The translations under genes were made by a program, and so were the position numbers. The notes beneath the pieces are model-generated. The model was not told the DNA's origin. It ran no database searches and saw nothing but the letters and a program-made list of their open reading frames with translations. Shown one piece after another: positions 27,782 to 37,677 of a stretch of 64,000 nt of DNA; position 1 is the first letter of the stretch; each line of letters opens with the position of its first letter. Location of the stretch: positions 1 through 64,000 of the forward strand of contig NZ_ACCD01000015.1 of the NCBI RefSeq assembly GCF_000173775.1. Reading direction: 5' to 3'. The DNA is from Yersinia rohdei ATCC 43380 (GTDB lineage Bacteria > Pseudomonadota > Gammaproteobacteria > Enterobacterales > Enterobacteriaceae).

Positions 27782-29105
27782 AATAACTGCGGTACTTATC
27801 CTGTGCCTGGTATTGAGCATTCCTGTGGGGATGGTTTTACTCTTTACCGGCGATGTCCTGTTGAATTTTGTTTTCTTCTATCCGCTGTTTATGTCCGGTA
27901 TCTGGATTACAGGCGGTATCTATTTCTGGCTGCGGCGTGAAAGACATTGGCCGTGGGGTGAGGATGTCCCCGCCCCTGAGCTGAAGGGCAATCCATTAGT
28001 GTCTATTTTGATCCCTTGTTTTAATGAAGGATTAAATGCACGGGAAACCATTCACGCGGCACTGGCACAGACTTATACCAATATTGAAGTTATAGCCATC
28101 AATGATGGTTCCAGTGACGATACTGCACAGGTGCTGGATGCCATGTTAGTTGAAGACCCGCGCCTGCGTGTTATTCATCTCGCCCATAATCAGGGTAAAG
28201 CTATCGCTTTGCGCATGGGGGCTGCCGCGGCGCGCAGTGAATATTTGGTGTGTATCGATGGTGATGCCTTACTGGATAAAAAGGCGGTGCCTTATCTGGT
28301 CGCGCCGCTGATTGCCAACCCTCGGGTCGGCGCGGTGACGGGTAATCCACGAATCCGCACGCGGTCAACCTTAATTGGCCGGGTTCAGGTGGGGGAGTTC
28401 TCATCAATTATCGGGTTGATTAAACGGACGCAGCGCGTCTATGGGCAAGTCTTCACAGTCTCGGGGGTGGTGGCCGCTTTCCGTCGTAGGGCACTTGCTG
28501 ATGTGGGCTATTGGAGCCCAGATATGATAACCGAAGACATTGATATCAGCTGGAAATTACAGATAAGACATTGGTCGGTATTCTTTGAACCGCGGGGATT
28601 ATGCTGGATTTTAATGCCAGAAACCTTGGCGGGCTTATGGAAACAACGTCTGCGTTGGGCGCAAGGCGGGGGTGAGGTTTTCCAGAAGAATATGTTCAAA
28701 TTGTGGCGTTGGCGCAACCGTCGGATGTGGATGCTGTTCTTTGAGTATTCGCTGTCGATCACGTGGGCCTTTACTTATCTGCTCAGTGTCAGTTTGTTCC
28801 TGTTGGGGCTGGTCATTACTTTGCCGCCGGGAATCCATGTGCAGACTATCTTCCCGCCCGCCTTTACCGGGATGGTATTGGCATTGACCTGCCTGTTGCA
28901 GTTTGCTGTCAGTTTGGTCATTGAACGGCGCTATGAGCCAAAGTTGGGGCGGTCGCTATTCTGGGTCATTTGGTACCCGATGGTTTACTGGATGTTGAGT
29001 TTGTTAACCACGGTGGTTGCCTTCCCCAAAGTCATGCTCAAAGCTAAACGTAAACGTGCGCGCTGGGTGAGCCCGGATCGCGGGATAGGGAGGGTTAAAC
29101 CATGA
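27771..29105 (+). CDS. hmsR: Poly-GlcNAc synthase HmsR (PgaC)
   Basis: The ATG at 27771 overlaps the end of hmsF by 11 bases and gives the MIDRI start that matches E. coli PgaC (MINRI); an upstream ATG inside hmsF is less likely. The 444-residue product is a family-2 membrane glycosyltransferase with N-terminal helices, a catalytic domain with DGSSDD, DGDALL, TEDID and QRLRW motifs, and C-terminal helices. It polymerises N-acetylglucosamine at the inner membrane and is activated by cyclic di-GMP through HmsS in known systems. Confidence 0.92.
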   Translation: MIDRITAVLILCLVLSIPVGMVLLFTGDVLLNFVFFYPLFMSGIWITGGIYFWLRRERHWPWGEDVPAPELKGNPLVSILIPCFNEGLNARETIHAALAQTYTNIEVIAINDGSSDDTAQVLDAMLVEDPRLRVIHLAHNQGKAIALRMGAAAARSEYLVCIDGDALLDKKAVPYLVAPLIANPRVGAVTGNPRIRTRSTLIGRVQVGEFSSIIGLIKRTQRVYGQVFTVSGVVAAFRRRALADVGYWSPDMITEDIDISWKLQIRHWSVFFEPRGLCWILMPETLAGLWKQRLRWAQGGGEVFQKNMFKLWRWRNRRMWMLFFEYSLSITWAFTYLLSVSLFLLGLVITLPPGIHVQTIFPPAFTGMVLALTCLLQFAVSLVIERRYEPKLGRSLFWVIWYPMVYWMLSLLTTVVAFPKVMLKAKRKRARWVSPDRGIGRVKP

Positions 29106-29569
29106 GCGAACCTCTAATTCATACCGAGCAGCGGGCTATTCCTCGTTGGATTGATATTATTATCACGGCATTAGCATGGTTTGGTTTTATCTTCTTATTC
29201 GTGAAAGGTTTTGTGGCGATGCTCGACAGAGCACCGAATATGGGGCCAATTCCGTTCAGAATTTACATTTTAGCTGGCCTGACGACGCTGGCACTTTATG
29301 TGGTGATCGCGATTTTTAATGCTATCGTGTTGATTGCTTGGGCGAAATATAATCAGATTCGGTTTCAGGTTGAACGCCGTGGCCACCGGCCTCATCTGGA
29401 TGACGATGAGCTGGCGGACAGTTTGGACATGAGCGGCGAGATGATTGCCCAATTACAAGCCGGTTCTTGTCTCACGCTCTATAATGATGATGAGGGTCAA
29501 CTGCGGGAAATTAAAGAAGGTTTACAACTTCCCACTGTCGCACCGGTAATCAATTTACGCCAAAGGTAA
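29102..29569 (+). CDS. hmsS: Poly-GlcNAc synthase subunit HmsS (PgaD)
   Basis: The 155-residue product overlaps hmsR by ATGA. It has two membrane helices (about residues 22-45 and 58-85) and an acidic cytoplasmic tail, the plan of PgaD. HmsS/PgaD and HmsR/PgaC bind cyclic di-GMP together in known systems. It is the last gene of the operon and is followed by a long hairpin. Confidence 0.9.
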   Translation: MSEPLIHTEQRAIPRWIDIIITALAWFGFIFLFVKGFVAMLDRAPNMGPIPFRIYILAGLTTLALYVVIAIFNAIVLIAWAKYNQIRFQVERRGHRPHLDDDELADSLDMSGEMIAQLQAGSCLTLYNDDEGQLREIKEGLQLPTVAPVINLRQR

Positions 29570-29583
29570 GAATTAAATTATCT

Positions 29584-29630
29584 CTGACTACTTGATAGTA
29601 AGTAATAGGCGCTTATTATCGGGTAGTCAG
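29584..29630 (+). terminator. Long stem-loop after hmsS
   Basis: An about 20-bp stem including wobble pairs encloses a 7-base loop (arms CTGACTACTTGATA and TATCGGGTAGTCAG plus a paired inner part). It starts 14 bases after the hmsS stop, and a pyrimidine-rich stretch (CTTTTCTTCC) follows. It is likely the operon terminator or a 3' stabilising structure. Confidence 0.6.
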
Positions 29631-29798
29631 TGCTGTCTTATGCTTTTCTTCCTAAAGTCAGTTCTGCCAAGTAAATATCAACGATTTTTGATTTCCTGCA
29701 TTACGTCAACTTAGCATATTGCCATGATTTAAAAGGATTTATTTTTAGTGGTTATAATTAGTATTCCTTTGGCAGTTGCATTACAACGGGAGCACATA

Positions 29799-30506
29799 AT
29801 GAAACAAAACGAATTCGGACAGGTTATTGGAGCAGAGATAGCACATTGGCAATCTGCACAACGTCCTCAGCGCGAGATTTTACCGGGACATTTTTGCTAT
29901 TTGACACCTATAAATATTGATAAGCACGAATCATGCTTATTTGACGCCTATCACAATACTAAAGATGCCCGTGATTGGACTTATTTTTATTGCGACCGAC
30001 CAGAGAATGAAGACAGTTTTCATCAATATCTACAAAGGTTAATCAATGCGAAAGATGCTGTTCACTACACGGTTGTTGATGCGCAATCTGGTCTTGCATT
30101 AGGCACTGTGGGGCTACAGCGAATTGATGAGGATAATGGTGTTATCGAGATAGGCTCTGTTAATTGGTCGCCGCGCTTAAAACGTAATTCGGCGGGTACT
30201 GAAGGGATATATTTATTATTACATTATGTCTTCGACAAGTTAGGTTACCGGCGTTGTGAGTGGAAATGTGATTCACTTAATGAGCCATCAAATACCGCTG
30301 CCGCACGATTTGGTTTCCAGTATGAGGGGCAATTTCGCCAGGCTGTCGTGACTAAAGGGCGTAATAGAGATACCAATTGGTATGCTATAACTGACCGTGA
30401 GTGGCCATTAATTAAACAGGCATTTAATGATTGGCTGGCTATGGATAACTTTGATAGCCAAGGTCAACAGAAAGCACGATTACAGGATTTAAGAATTAGC
30501 CGCTAG
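29799..30506 (+). CDS. GNAT acetyltransferase (RimJ/RimL-type)
   Basis: The start is chosen at ATG 29799, with GGGAG 6 bases upstream; an ATG 51 bases earlier has a hydrophobic stretch but no good ribosome site. The 235-residue product contains the RimJ/RimL fold of N-acetyltransferases: the LALGTVGLQRID strand, an NSAGTEGIYLLLHYVF acetyl-CoA-binding helix and the RCEWKCDSLN and AARFGFQYEGQF segments. It may acetylate a protein N-terminus or small molecule; the substrate is unknown. Confidence 0.78.
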   Translation: MKQNEFGQVIGAEIAHWQSAQRPQREILPGHFCYLTPINIDKHESCLFDAYHNTKDARDWTYFYCDRPENEDSFHQYLQRLINAKDAVHYTVVDAQSGLALGTVGLQRIDEDNGVIEIGSVNWSPRLKRNSAGTEGIYLLLHYVFDKLGYRRCEWKCDSLNEPSNTAAARFGFQYEGQFRQAVVTKGRNRDTNWYAITDREWPLIKQAFNDWLAMDNFDSQGQQKARLQDLRISR

Positions 30507-31185
30507 TGATAGCCATACTCATCATGGCGGATGTTATCTGATTGTATTTTATATTTATTATTAATATTGCCTTTGCTTAAAACACCAACAAGAGAGTAAA
30601 GGTAAAATTACCCTGCCGGTTTATCGTGGCGAGCATTAAAGAACCTAATAGGCTAACCGGGTACAAAAAATAATAAGATTAAAAAATAAGCAAATTGAGA
30701 ATATATATTTTTTTACATTTTGATATCGCGAAACGTAAGACTGTCATTATACTGTAATCATCTGGCGGTATTTTTCACAAAGTGTTTAGCTTAGTGTTTA
30801 TCACTGCGGGGATCGCTAATGGTAGAGTCCATGATTGGGCTGTTAAGACAAGACCAAAGTTTCATTCTCACAACTCGTTGCTACGAGGGCCTTCTCTCCG
30901 ACGCTAAAATTCCCTCTACACTACCATTATCTGTCTCTACAATATCAGTCATATCATTGTTATCCACGTCGTTGTCCTTGGTATTAATCTTACCTAATAA
31001 CTCCCCTTGCAATACTGTATTCACCCGACTCTTTTTGTTATTCAATTTATTTAGGTGCTTACATTATCTGCATTTTCATTGGCTATTATTGGCTGCAAAG
31101 GAAGCCGAAACCTCATCCGTATGTGAATCATAATCGCGCAGGCAATTTCTGCTGCGGTAGGTGAATCAAACTGAAAGGTGCCACT
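30507..31185. other. Long phoH leader and promoter region
   Basis: About 680 bases without a convincing gene. They include a Pho box and -10 element (30741-30774) and about 400 bases of untranslated leader. A hand count of 30901-31080 gives 45 C and 17 G, a C-over-G bias that resembles Rho-utilisation regions. A small hairpin (CTCGT-tgct-ACGAG) lies at 30874-30887. Confidence 0.6.
30741..30774 (+). promoter_or_regulatory. PhoB-dependent promoter of phoH
   Basis: CTGTCATTATACTGTAAT (30741-30758) fits the Pho-box repeat consensus, and a TATTTT -10-like element starts 10 bases after it (30769), the usual spacing. The phoH start is 445 bases from the box. Confidence 0.8.
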
Positions 31186-31974
31186 ATGGGAAGACAGAAA
31201 GCAGTGATCAAAGCTCGTCGTGAAGCGAAACGCGTAATTAGACGTGATTCACGTAGTCATCGTCAGCGTGAGGAAGAAAACGTGACATCGTTAGTGCAAA
31301 TGGGCGGTGTTGAATCAATAGGTATGGCACGGGACAGCCGCGATACCTCCGTTATTCAGGCGCGTACGGAAGCTCAAGGTCATTACTTATCAGCCATAGA
31401 CAGTAAACTACTCATCTTCGCTACGGGTGAAGCCGGGTGTGGTAAAACCTTTATCAGCGCAGCCAAGGCTGCGGAAGCATTAATTCACAAAGAAGTTGAA
31501 CGGATAATTGTGACGCGGCCTGTGCTACAGGCAGATGAGGATCTGGGATTCCTGCCTGGTGATATTTCTGAGAAATTCGCGCCTTATTTCCGCCCGGTAT
31601 ATGACATTCTACTGCGCCGACTCGGCTCTTCTTTTATGCAATATTGTCTGCGTCCAGAAATTGGTAAAGTAGAAATTGCGCCTTTCGCCTATATGCGTGG
31701 GCGTACCTTTGAGAATGCGGTGGTTATTCTCGATGAGGCACAAAATGTGACCGCCAGCCAAATGAAGATGTTTCTGACCCGTTTGGGGGAAAATGTCACG
31801 GTCATCGTTAATGGTGATATTACCCAATGTGACCTTCCGCGTGGGGTAAAATCAGGTCTCAGTGATGCGCTGGAGCGCTTTGCTGAAGATGACATGATTG
31901 GCATCATCCGTTTTGATAAACAAGATTGTGTCCGTTCAGCTCTGTGTCAGCACACGTTAAATGCCTATTCATAG
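31186..31974 (+). CDS. phoH: PhoH phosphate-starvation ATPase
   Basis: The 262-residue product is nearly collinear with E. coli PhoH. An N-terminal basic region (about 1-30) precedes the P-loop ATPase core with Walker A GEAGCGKT at about 80-87 and Walker B VVILDEAQN. It is known to be induced by phosphate starvation through PhoB; it probably acts as an RNA-related ATPase, but its substrate is not established. Its neighbour relation to the poly-GlcNAc operon is the same as in E. coli. The Shine-Dalgarno AAAGGTG lies 6 bases upstream. Confidence 0.93.
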   Translation: MGRQKAVIKARREAKRVIRRDSRSHRQREEENVTSLVQMGGVESIGMARDSRDTSVIQARTEAQGHYLSAIDSKLLIFATGEAGCGKTFISAAKAAEALIHKEVERIIVTRPVLQADEDLGFLPGDISEKFAPYFRPVYDILLRRLGSSFMQYCLRPEIGKVEIAPFAYMRGRTFENAVVILDEAQNVTASQMKMFLTRLGENVTVIVNGDITQCDLPRGVKSGLSDALERFAEDDMIGIIRFDKQDCVRSALCQHTLNAYS

Positions 31975-32002
31975 CTAAAGGTTATGAGTGGTTGATTCAA
32001 TG

Positions 32003-32038
32003 AAAAGGGGCAAGTTAATTAAACTTGCCCCTTTTTGT
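32003..32038. terminator. Bidirectional terminator between phoH and chaA
   Basis: GGGGCAAGTT (32007-32016) pairs with AACTTGCCCC (32022-32031), followed by TTTTT on the plus strand. A-rich bases on the left side give a T-run for leftward transcripts too. It can end both the rightward phoH and the leftward chaA transcript. Confidence 0.88.
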
Positions 32039-32204
32039 TTGATGATAAGCTGCTATTTTCAGTTCAGTATCCGTCGGGGCGACTGCACCTGTGGGCGCTT
32101 TTGCCACTTTTGCAGCCATGGCCCATTCGGCACATCTCCCCTCCAGTTAACTATGTCCGCAATTTGCTTTTTTGCTTATTGATAAGGAAAGCAGTGAACT
32201 ACTG

Positions 32205-33314
32205 TTACAGCATAATCGTCAACATATAGGCCGCAAATAATGCCAGATGGGCCGTGCCATTGAGCACATTGGTTCTGCCGGTAGAGAATGAAATTTGCGA
32301 CAGGATCAAGACACTGACCATTACCACGATATGGGGTGCTTCCAGACCAAAGTTCAGCTCCTGCCCGGTTAATACGGCAATCAAGGTTACCGCGGGGACA
32401 GTCAGAGAAATAGTTGCCAGCACGGAACCGAAGAACAAATTCATGGCCCGCTGTACTTGGTTAGCCAATACGGCTTTTAACGCCCCTAAACCTTCTGGTG
32501 ACAGAATCAGTAAGGCTATCAGGAAGCCGGTAAATTTAGCCGGTGCATTGAGCTCGCTCAGTAATGCTTCCAATGGGTTGGCATCAAATTTAGTCACCGC
32601 AATTACCGCAACCAGATGAATCAACAACCAAAAGGTATGCCACAGACTGCTGTGAGAAGAAGGTTTCCCGTGGTGAGGATCGCTTGGGTCATCACCTTCG
32701 TCTTCATGTTCGTAGACAAACAGGTTTTGATGCGTTTTGGTTTGAATCAGCAGGAAAACACCGTACATCGCCGCCGAAATTGCAGCGACAACCAATGACT
32801 GTGCCACACTAAAACTGCCATCAGGTAGCGTGCTTGGTAATACCAGCACAATGATTGCCAGCGGGAAGATAGCCATCAGGTATTGTTTGATACCGACCAG
32901 ATTGACGTGCTGGGTAGCAAATTTACGCCCCCCAAGTAGCAAGGACACCCCGACCAATCCACCGATAACAATCATGATGATTGAATAGAGGGTGTCGCGC
33001 ATCAATGCTGGTGCGGCATCGCCGGTTGCCATCATCGCGGAGATCAAACTGACCTCAAGTACCACCACCGACAGGCTGAGAATCAATGAGCCGTAGGGTT
33101 CGCCCAAACGGTGTGCCAGTACGTCGGCATGACGCACCACACTGAAAGCACTGCTCAGAATACCCACCAGAGCAATTAGGTTGATAACAATGATTGTGGC
33201 AAAATTGCTGGTATCACCCCAAATATTAAGAATGACCAGTGCAATAATTGGCAGGATGAGTGAGTATTCGTGATGGCGGGATTTAGATCTGCCAGGATCG
33301 TTTTGCGACTTCAT
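32205..33314 (-). CDS. chaA: Calcium/sodium-proton antiporter ChaA
   Basis: The start is chosen at ATG 33314, 10 bases after AGGAG; a GTG at 33323 is too close to it. The 369-residue protein is a CaCA-family antiporter with about 11 helices and two repeats carrying conserved acidic stretches (LSVVVLEVSLISAM and LLILSPEGLGAL). It also has the cytoplasmic EHEDEGDDPSD acidic loop of E. coli ChaA. It exports calcium, sodium or potassium at alkaline pH. The chaB and chaC partners of E. coli are not next to it. Confidence 0.92.
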   Translation of the reverse strand: MKSQNDPGRSKSRHHEYSLILPIIALVILNIWGDTSNFATIIVINLIALVGILSSAFSVVRHADVLAHRLGEPYGSLILSLSVVVLEVSLISAMMATGDAAPALMRDTLYSIIMIVIGGLVGVSLLLGGRKFATQHVNLVGIKQYLMAIFPLAIIVLVLPSTLPDGSFSVAQSLVVAAISAAMYGVFLLIQTKTHQNLFVYEHEDEGDDPSDPHHGKPSSHSSLWHTFWLLIHLVAVIAVTKFDANPLEALLSELNAPAKFTGFLIALLILSPEGLGALKAVLANQVQRAMNLFFGSVLATISLTVPAVTLIAVLTGQELNFGLEAPHIVVMVSVLILSQISFSTGRTNVLNGTAHLALFAAYMLTIML

Positions 33315-33532
33315 TTCGAGCACGCTCCTAATAACTTTACTGTATTAAACGGGCATTAGAGCCATTTAACGATAATTAAGCGCCATATTGCAGGCTAAGT
33401 AGCTTTAAGACTAACAAATAACAGGGAATTGTCGCAGGAAATTTACAGGGTTTTAACTGGGAAGAATAAAAAAAAACATGAAAATGGACATGACTGAGTA
33501 ATGCCCATTGATTTTATGGAGATTAATCTGTT

Positions 33533-34369
33533 TTAGCTATCAATATTATCCATCACTGCATGGCGTTTGTGATGATAATCTTCTTCATTCAGCCCTTCAC
33601 GCCAGTAGGGGACGGCATAAAGTTGTTGGCGCTCACAACCTTTTTCACGGCGCAGATAACGGCGCAGTGCCACCACCATTCGGTCTTCACCGGCGAGCCA
33701 AAAAGTGGCTTCCGCCATTGGCAAATTCAGAGCACAAAATTGGGCGATAACCTCATCCGTTTGCTCGGTGCCCCCGATTACCCAGCTAAGCTCAACTGCG
33801 CTAGGTTTAACCAAATCAAGTATATCCGATGAGGTATCCACGCGAATAATGGCACGCCCTTTAGCATCTGCGGGCAGTGTTGCCAATAATGCGGCAAGGG
33901 CAGGGAGTGAAGAGGGGTCGCCAACCAAATAACTGAATGTCGCCGCGGGTAACATAGTTTCTGGCCCGCCGGGGTTAGTTATCCCCAGCCAGTCACCGAT
34001 TTTTGCATTACGGGCGAAACTTACCGCTGGGCCGTGGTGGTCATGAAGGGCAAATTCAATATCAATCTCAGCTTGTGCAGCGCGAATAGCGCGGACGGAA
34101 TAGGTTCGAACAATAGGGCGTAAGTCTGCTGCCGGCCATATTGGCCCTTTTTCGCTCAGTACGGGTAATTCTGGCTGTGTTTGATGTGCCAGTGGCAGGA
34201 AAATTTTCAGGTGCGCACCAGCACAATCTGATGGGTAGTTCTCTAATGTTGGGCTATGAAAAGTAATGCGGCGCAAATGGGGGGAGATATCGACAACCTT
34301 TTTTACCTGTACCAAACGGGGTGGCGTTGGCCGATATTTGGGTTTTGCTGCGGTTGATTCGGTGGTCAC
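33533..34369 (-). CDS. Siderophore-interacting ferric-chelate reductase (SIP/ViuB/YqjH family)
   Basis: The start is a GTG at 34369 with AAGGAT 6 bases upstream. The 278-residue product has the FAD-binding RTYSVR motif (about residue 90) and the NADPH-binding domain. The C-terminal end, with YWREGLNEEDYHHKRH, is typical of ViuB/NfeF proteins. These reduce ferric siderophores in the cytoplasm. A Fur-like box 97 bases upstream supports iron-dependent control. The symbol is left blank because yqjH and viuB cannot be separated by eye. Confidence 0.88.
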   Translation of the reverse strand: MTTESTAAKPKYRPTPPRLVQVKKVVDISPHLRRITFHSPTLENYPSDCAGAHLKIFLPLAHQTQPELPVLSEKGPIWPAADLRPIVRTYSVRAIRAAQAEIDIEFALHDHHGPAVSFARNAKIGDWLGITNPGGPETMLPAATFSYLVGDPSSLPALAALLATLPADAKGRAIIRVDTSSDILDLVKPSAVELSWVIGGTEQTDEVIAQFCALNLPMAEATFWLAGEDRMVVALRRYLRREKGCERQQLYAVPYWREGLNEEDYHHKRHAVMDNIDS

Positions 34370-34851
34370 AGTTTATCCTTCTTATCTTATGGTGTTTCAT
34401 TCTTTTCATCAGCCAGCATGACGGTGGCTTTTTAAGTAATTAACTATATCACTAAGAAATCTTAATGATAATTATTTGCATAAAAGAGTATCAGGAAAAC
34501 GAAAAGAAATCTTTCCCTTGAGCCGGGATAGCATCGACCCGAGTTCTGGCATGTCATGAGATGGTATCGCTATAAGATGGCCTTGCACGGCTAATCGCTA
34601 TATTAAAAAGGAATGTAATATAGCGAATTTCACTTTATTGCCTTACTGCCAGCCAAACAAAAAACAGAAAATAAATAGCTATTACTTTGAAAAATAGAAG
34701 TATTTTTAATTGTCCTTATTAAAGTTCGATATTTTCCCGTCTTATTCACTGTTCTTAGTACCAAAAAACATAAGCAACATTTTTTTTGTCTTTGTTTGCT
34801 GGCTTCATCCTCCGTAGATCTAATGATAAATCTGGATGAAAGGAGCCTGAG
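34370..34851. other. Intergenic region between the SIP gene and cbl
   Basis: About 480 bases between divergent genes contain the Fur-like box at 34466 and the cbl promoter. I see no further gene. Confidence 0.5.
34466..34480. promoter_or_regulatory. Fur box upstream of the SIP reductase
   Basis: TGATAATTATTTGCA matches the 7-1-7 consensus at 12 of 14 fixed positions. Its left half is complete. Confidence 0.65.
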
Positions 34852-35808
34852 GTGAATTTCCAGCAACTTAAAATCATTCGGGAATCAGCCCGTTGTAATT
34901 ACAATCTGACTGAAGTGGCAAATACTTTATTTACATCACAATCCGGCGTAAGCAGGCATATTCGGGAATTAGAAGAAGAATTAGGGATCGAGATTTATAT
35001 TCGGCGTGGCAAGCGCTTGTTAGGCATGACTGAGCCGGGTAAAGAACTGCTAATACTGGCGGAGCGGATGTTGAATGATGCTAATCAAATCCGTCGCCTG
35101 GCGGATGTATTTAGCAATAATGAAAGCGGGCAGTTAAATATAGCCACCACACATACCCAAGCGCGCTATAGCTTGCCCCGCGTGATTAAAGAGTTTCGGC
35201 TGTTATATCCACAAGTAAAGTTGGTGATAAGCCAGGGCAGTCCTCAAGAAATTTCGGCGATGCTGCAATCTGGCGAGGCAGATATTGGCATTGCCACTGA
35301 GTTATTGATGAGTGATGAATCTGTTGCTGCATTTCCTTATTATCGCTGGCATCACGCGATTGTCGTGCCGGAAAATCATCCTTTAACACAAGAGAACAAT
35401 ATCACGCTAGAAATCTTGAGTCGCTTGCCATTAATTACCTATCGGCAAGGTATTACTGGGCGATCCCGTTTGGATGATGCCTTTAAAAACGCGGGCCTGG
35501 TTCCCGATATTGCCCTCAGTGCACAAGATGCTGATGTGATTAAAACCTATGTTGAATTGGGGATGGGGGTGGGTATTCTGGCGGATATGTCTTATGAAGC
35601 GCATCGCGATCAGGGGTTAGTTCGGCTGAACGCCGAGCATCTGTTTGAAGCCAATACGGTTTGGCTGGGATTAAAACGAGGACAGTTACAACGTAACTTT
35701 ATTTGGTTTTTTATCCAGCTCTGTAACCCAACACTTTCCCTGCATGACATTAAAGAGAAAGTGCTGGCCGTGGCAACCGATGAAATGGTGATCGATTACC
35801 AAATTTAG
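34852..35808 (+). CDS. cbl: LysR-type regulator Cbl of sulfur assimilation
   Basis: The start is GTG 34852, 7 bases after AAGGAG. The 318-residue product begins MNFQQLKIIRES, has the HTH stretch TEVANTLFTSQSGVSRHIRELE and the effector domain with QGITGRSRLDDAF, and matches E. coli Cbl along its length. Cbl is a CysB-like activator of taurine and sulfonate use (ssu and tau genes in E. coli), responding to adenosine phosphosulfate. Neither operon is in the window, so its targets are elsewhere. Confidence 0.9.
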   Translation: MNFQQLKIIRESARCNYNLTEVANTLFTSQSGVSRHIRELEEELGIEIYIRRGKRLLGMTEPGKELLILAERMLNDANQIRRLADVFSNNESGQLNIATTHTQARYSLPRVIKEFRLLYPQVKLVISQGSPQEISAMLQSGEADIGIATELLMSDESVAAFPYYRWHHAIVVPENHPLTQENNITLEILSRLPLITYRQGITGRSRLDDAFKNAGLVPDIALSAQDADVIKTYVELGMGVGILADMSYEAHRDQGLVRLNAEHLFEANTVWLGLKRGQLQRNFIWFFIQLCNPTLSLHDIKEKVLAVATDEMVIDYQI

Positions 35809-35837
35809 TGGTCTGATGGATACGTTGAGAAAAAACA

Positions 35838-37619
35838 TCAGTCAATATCATTGTTATCGGGGGTAAATCGCACCCGTACCTCTGTGCCACCTTCTTCGCG
35901 CTGACGAATATCACAATGTCCGTTCAGACTGGTGGCCCTATCTTGCATAATTATCAGGCCGTAATGATTTGGCCGCTCATTGGCTTGGCCAATTCCGCAG
36001 CCATTGTCGACGATAGACATGATGATATCGCCTTCTTCGACAGTCACTTTTACCCCAGCTTCGCTGGCCTGAGCATGTTTATAAATATTATTCAGTGCTT
36101 CACGGGCAATGTTTACCATATGAATTGCTTGATGATCAGGAACGGCATTTGACGGTAAATTGAAATCAAAGCTAATGGGCAAGCTGGCCCGTTCGCTGAA
36201 TTCATTGACCAGAGTTTGCAGTGCGGCCCGCAGTGTTGCTTCATTTAGTTTCAAGCGGAAAGTTGTCAGTAATTCTCGTAGCTCACGATAAGCAATATTA
36301 AGTTCATCGCGCATTTGTTGGACTAATATTTTACTTGGCTCGGGTAAATCTGGGGCTTGCATTTGCAAACAGCTGATTTGTATTTTCAGACAAGAAAGGG
36401 ACTGGGCGATAGAGTCGTGCAGTTCGCGCGCGATGGCCGAACGCTCTTCCATAAGTAACAATTGTTGCTGATGCCGAGACTGAGTTTCCAAAGCCAGAGT
36501 ACTGGTCAGTTGCTCGACCAGCATATTAACCAACTGCTGTTGATCAGAGTTAAGGGGGGAGGCTGAAGGCAGTTTTGCCAGTAGTAAGCCATATTGGCCA
36601 AGTTTATCACTCAGACTCCAGCTTAGGGACTCACGCAAAGTTGCCCGACTTACGGCAGTTGATGACCCACTGATTGTTAATTGCGCTGGCCGATTTTGCG
36701 GTGGTAAATATTCCCCATCGGTATTGTCTGTGAGGTGGGCATTATACAGATGGTTTTCATACAAGCAGATTTGCACGTTTTCCAGTGGCGTCAGTGTCTG
36801 TAATTGCTCAATGACCGGCACTAACCGCTCGCTCAGGGGCTGGTGGGTATGCAGTTGACGGCTGCTGTGATAGAGAAATGCCAGCACTTGGTTCTTTTGC
36901 TGTAGATCGGCTGTTTTCTGGGCAACTCGTTGCTCCAAATCACTGTAAATCAAAGAAAGTTCTTGTGACATTCTATTCAGTGCGGTGCCCAACATCCCCA
37001 TTTCATCGCGTTGATTGGACAGGGTATAACGCTTGCTAAAATCACCACGACCAATGGCATTAGCCATTGAGATTAATTGCAGCCACGGGCGCAATAAACG
37101 GCGGCGCAGATAATAAATAGTGGCCAGCAGCAAGCCCAGTGTCAGCACAATAAAGACCAACTGGATCATGGTGACTAACAGCAGGCGCTGTTCGGTTTTA
37201 TGATCAATGGCCAATACTAGTGTATCCAGTTGATGAACAAAATCAGCCACACTGTTGGCAACGTCTTCAGGATGTTTAGCTTGTAGCAGTTGTGGTTTTA
37301 ATGTGTTTTGCCAGTAACGTTCAATTTTCTGATACTGGCTGGTTAACCCTTCTCGTTGCAGCGCACGCTGTAAATCACTACTGGTTTTATCTTGCTCTAA
37401 TGCCGCCAGATAAGGCAGTTCCTCTTTATCTAGCGGCACCATAGAAAGCAGCCGGTAGCTTTGCATACGTAATGAACCCGCTTTATTGATGGCGTGCGCG
37501 TTACCCTGAATGCTTTGAGCCATCCATGACGAGATAGTCATGCCAGCCAGCCCTAACATACCCAGCAGTATCATCAGTAGAGCTATCTGATTCACTAATG
37601 GGATGAGATAACGCTTCAT
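35838..37619 (-). CDS. narX: NarX-type nitrate/nitrite sensor kinase, without adjacent narL
   Basis: The 593-residue product has two membrane helices flanking a periplasmic P-box (HAINKAGSLRMQSYRL, residues 42-57) that binds nitrate through Arg51. A HAMP domain, a GAF-like region and a HisKA_3 kinase core (H-box RELHDSIAQSL with His401) follow. Overall sequence is nearer E. coli NarX than NarQ. The central cysteine cluster that E. coli NarX has is missing. No narL lies beside it, so it must act with a distant partner (NarL or NarP), if the reading is right. It faces cbl convergently. Confidence 0.82.
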   Translation of the reverse strand: MKRYLIPLVNQIALLMILLGMLGLAGMTISSWMAQSIQGNAHAINKAGSLRMQSYRLLSMVPLDKEELPYLAALEQDKTSSDLQRALQREGLTSQYQKIERYWQNTLKPQLLQAKHPEDVANSVADFVHQLDTLVLAIDHKTEQRLLLVTMIQLVFIVLTLGLLLATIYYLRRRLLRPWLQLISMANAIGRGDFSKRYTLSNQRDEMGMLGTALNRMSQELSLIYSDLEQRVAQKTADLQQKNQVLAFLYHSSRQLHTHQPLSERLVPVIEQLQTLTPLENVQICLYENHLYNAHLTDNTDGEYLPPQNRPAQLTISGSSTAVSRATLRESLSWSLSDKLGQYGLLLAKLPSASPLNSDQQQLVNMLVEQLTSTLALETQSRHQQQLLLMEERSAIARELHDSIAQSLSCLKIQISCLQMQAPDLPEPSKILVQQMRDELNIAYRELRELLTTFRLKLNEATLRAALQTLVNEFSERASLPISFDFNLPSNAVPDHQAIHMVNIAREALNNIYKHAQASEAGVKVTVEEGDIIMSIVDNGCGIGQANERPNHYGLIIMQDRATSLNGHCDIRQREEGGTEVRVRFTPDNNDID

Positions 37620-37677
37620 AAAGTGGAATTCCTTTAACCAATAGACGTGGCAACCTTGCCGCTTTTAATACTGAAAT

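Noticed and set aside
30819-31133. 104-codon frame in the phoH leader
   Set aside because: No good ribosome site, and the Ser/Leu-rich composition reflects the C- and T-rich leader rather than a protein.
23278-31974. Y. pestis-type pgm locus around hms
   Set aside because: The hms genes are present, but no yersiniabactin genes or IS100 lie beside them; phoH beside the poly-GlcNAc operon is the ordinary enterobacterial context.
34630-34866. 78-codon leftward frame between the SIP gene and cbl
   Set aside because: It overlaps the cbl promoter and ribosome site and has no recognisable features.
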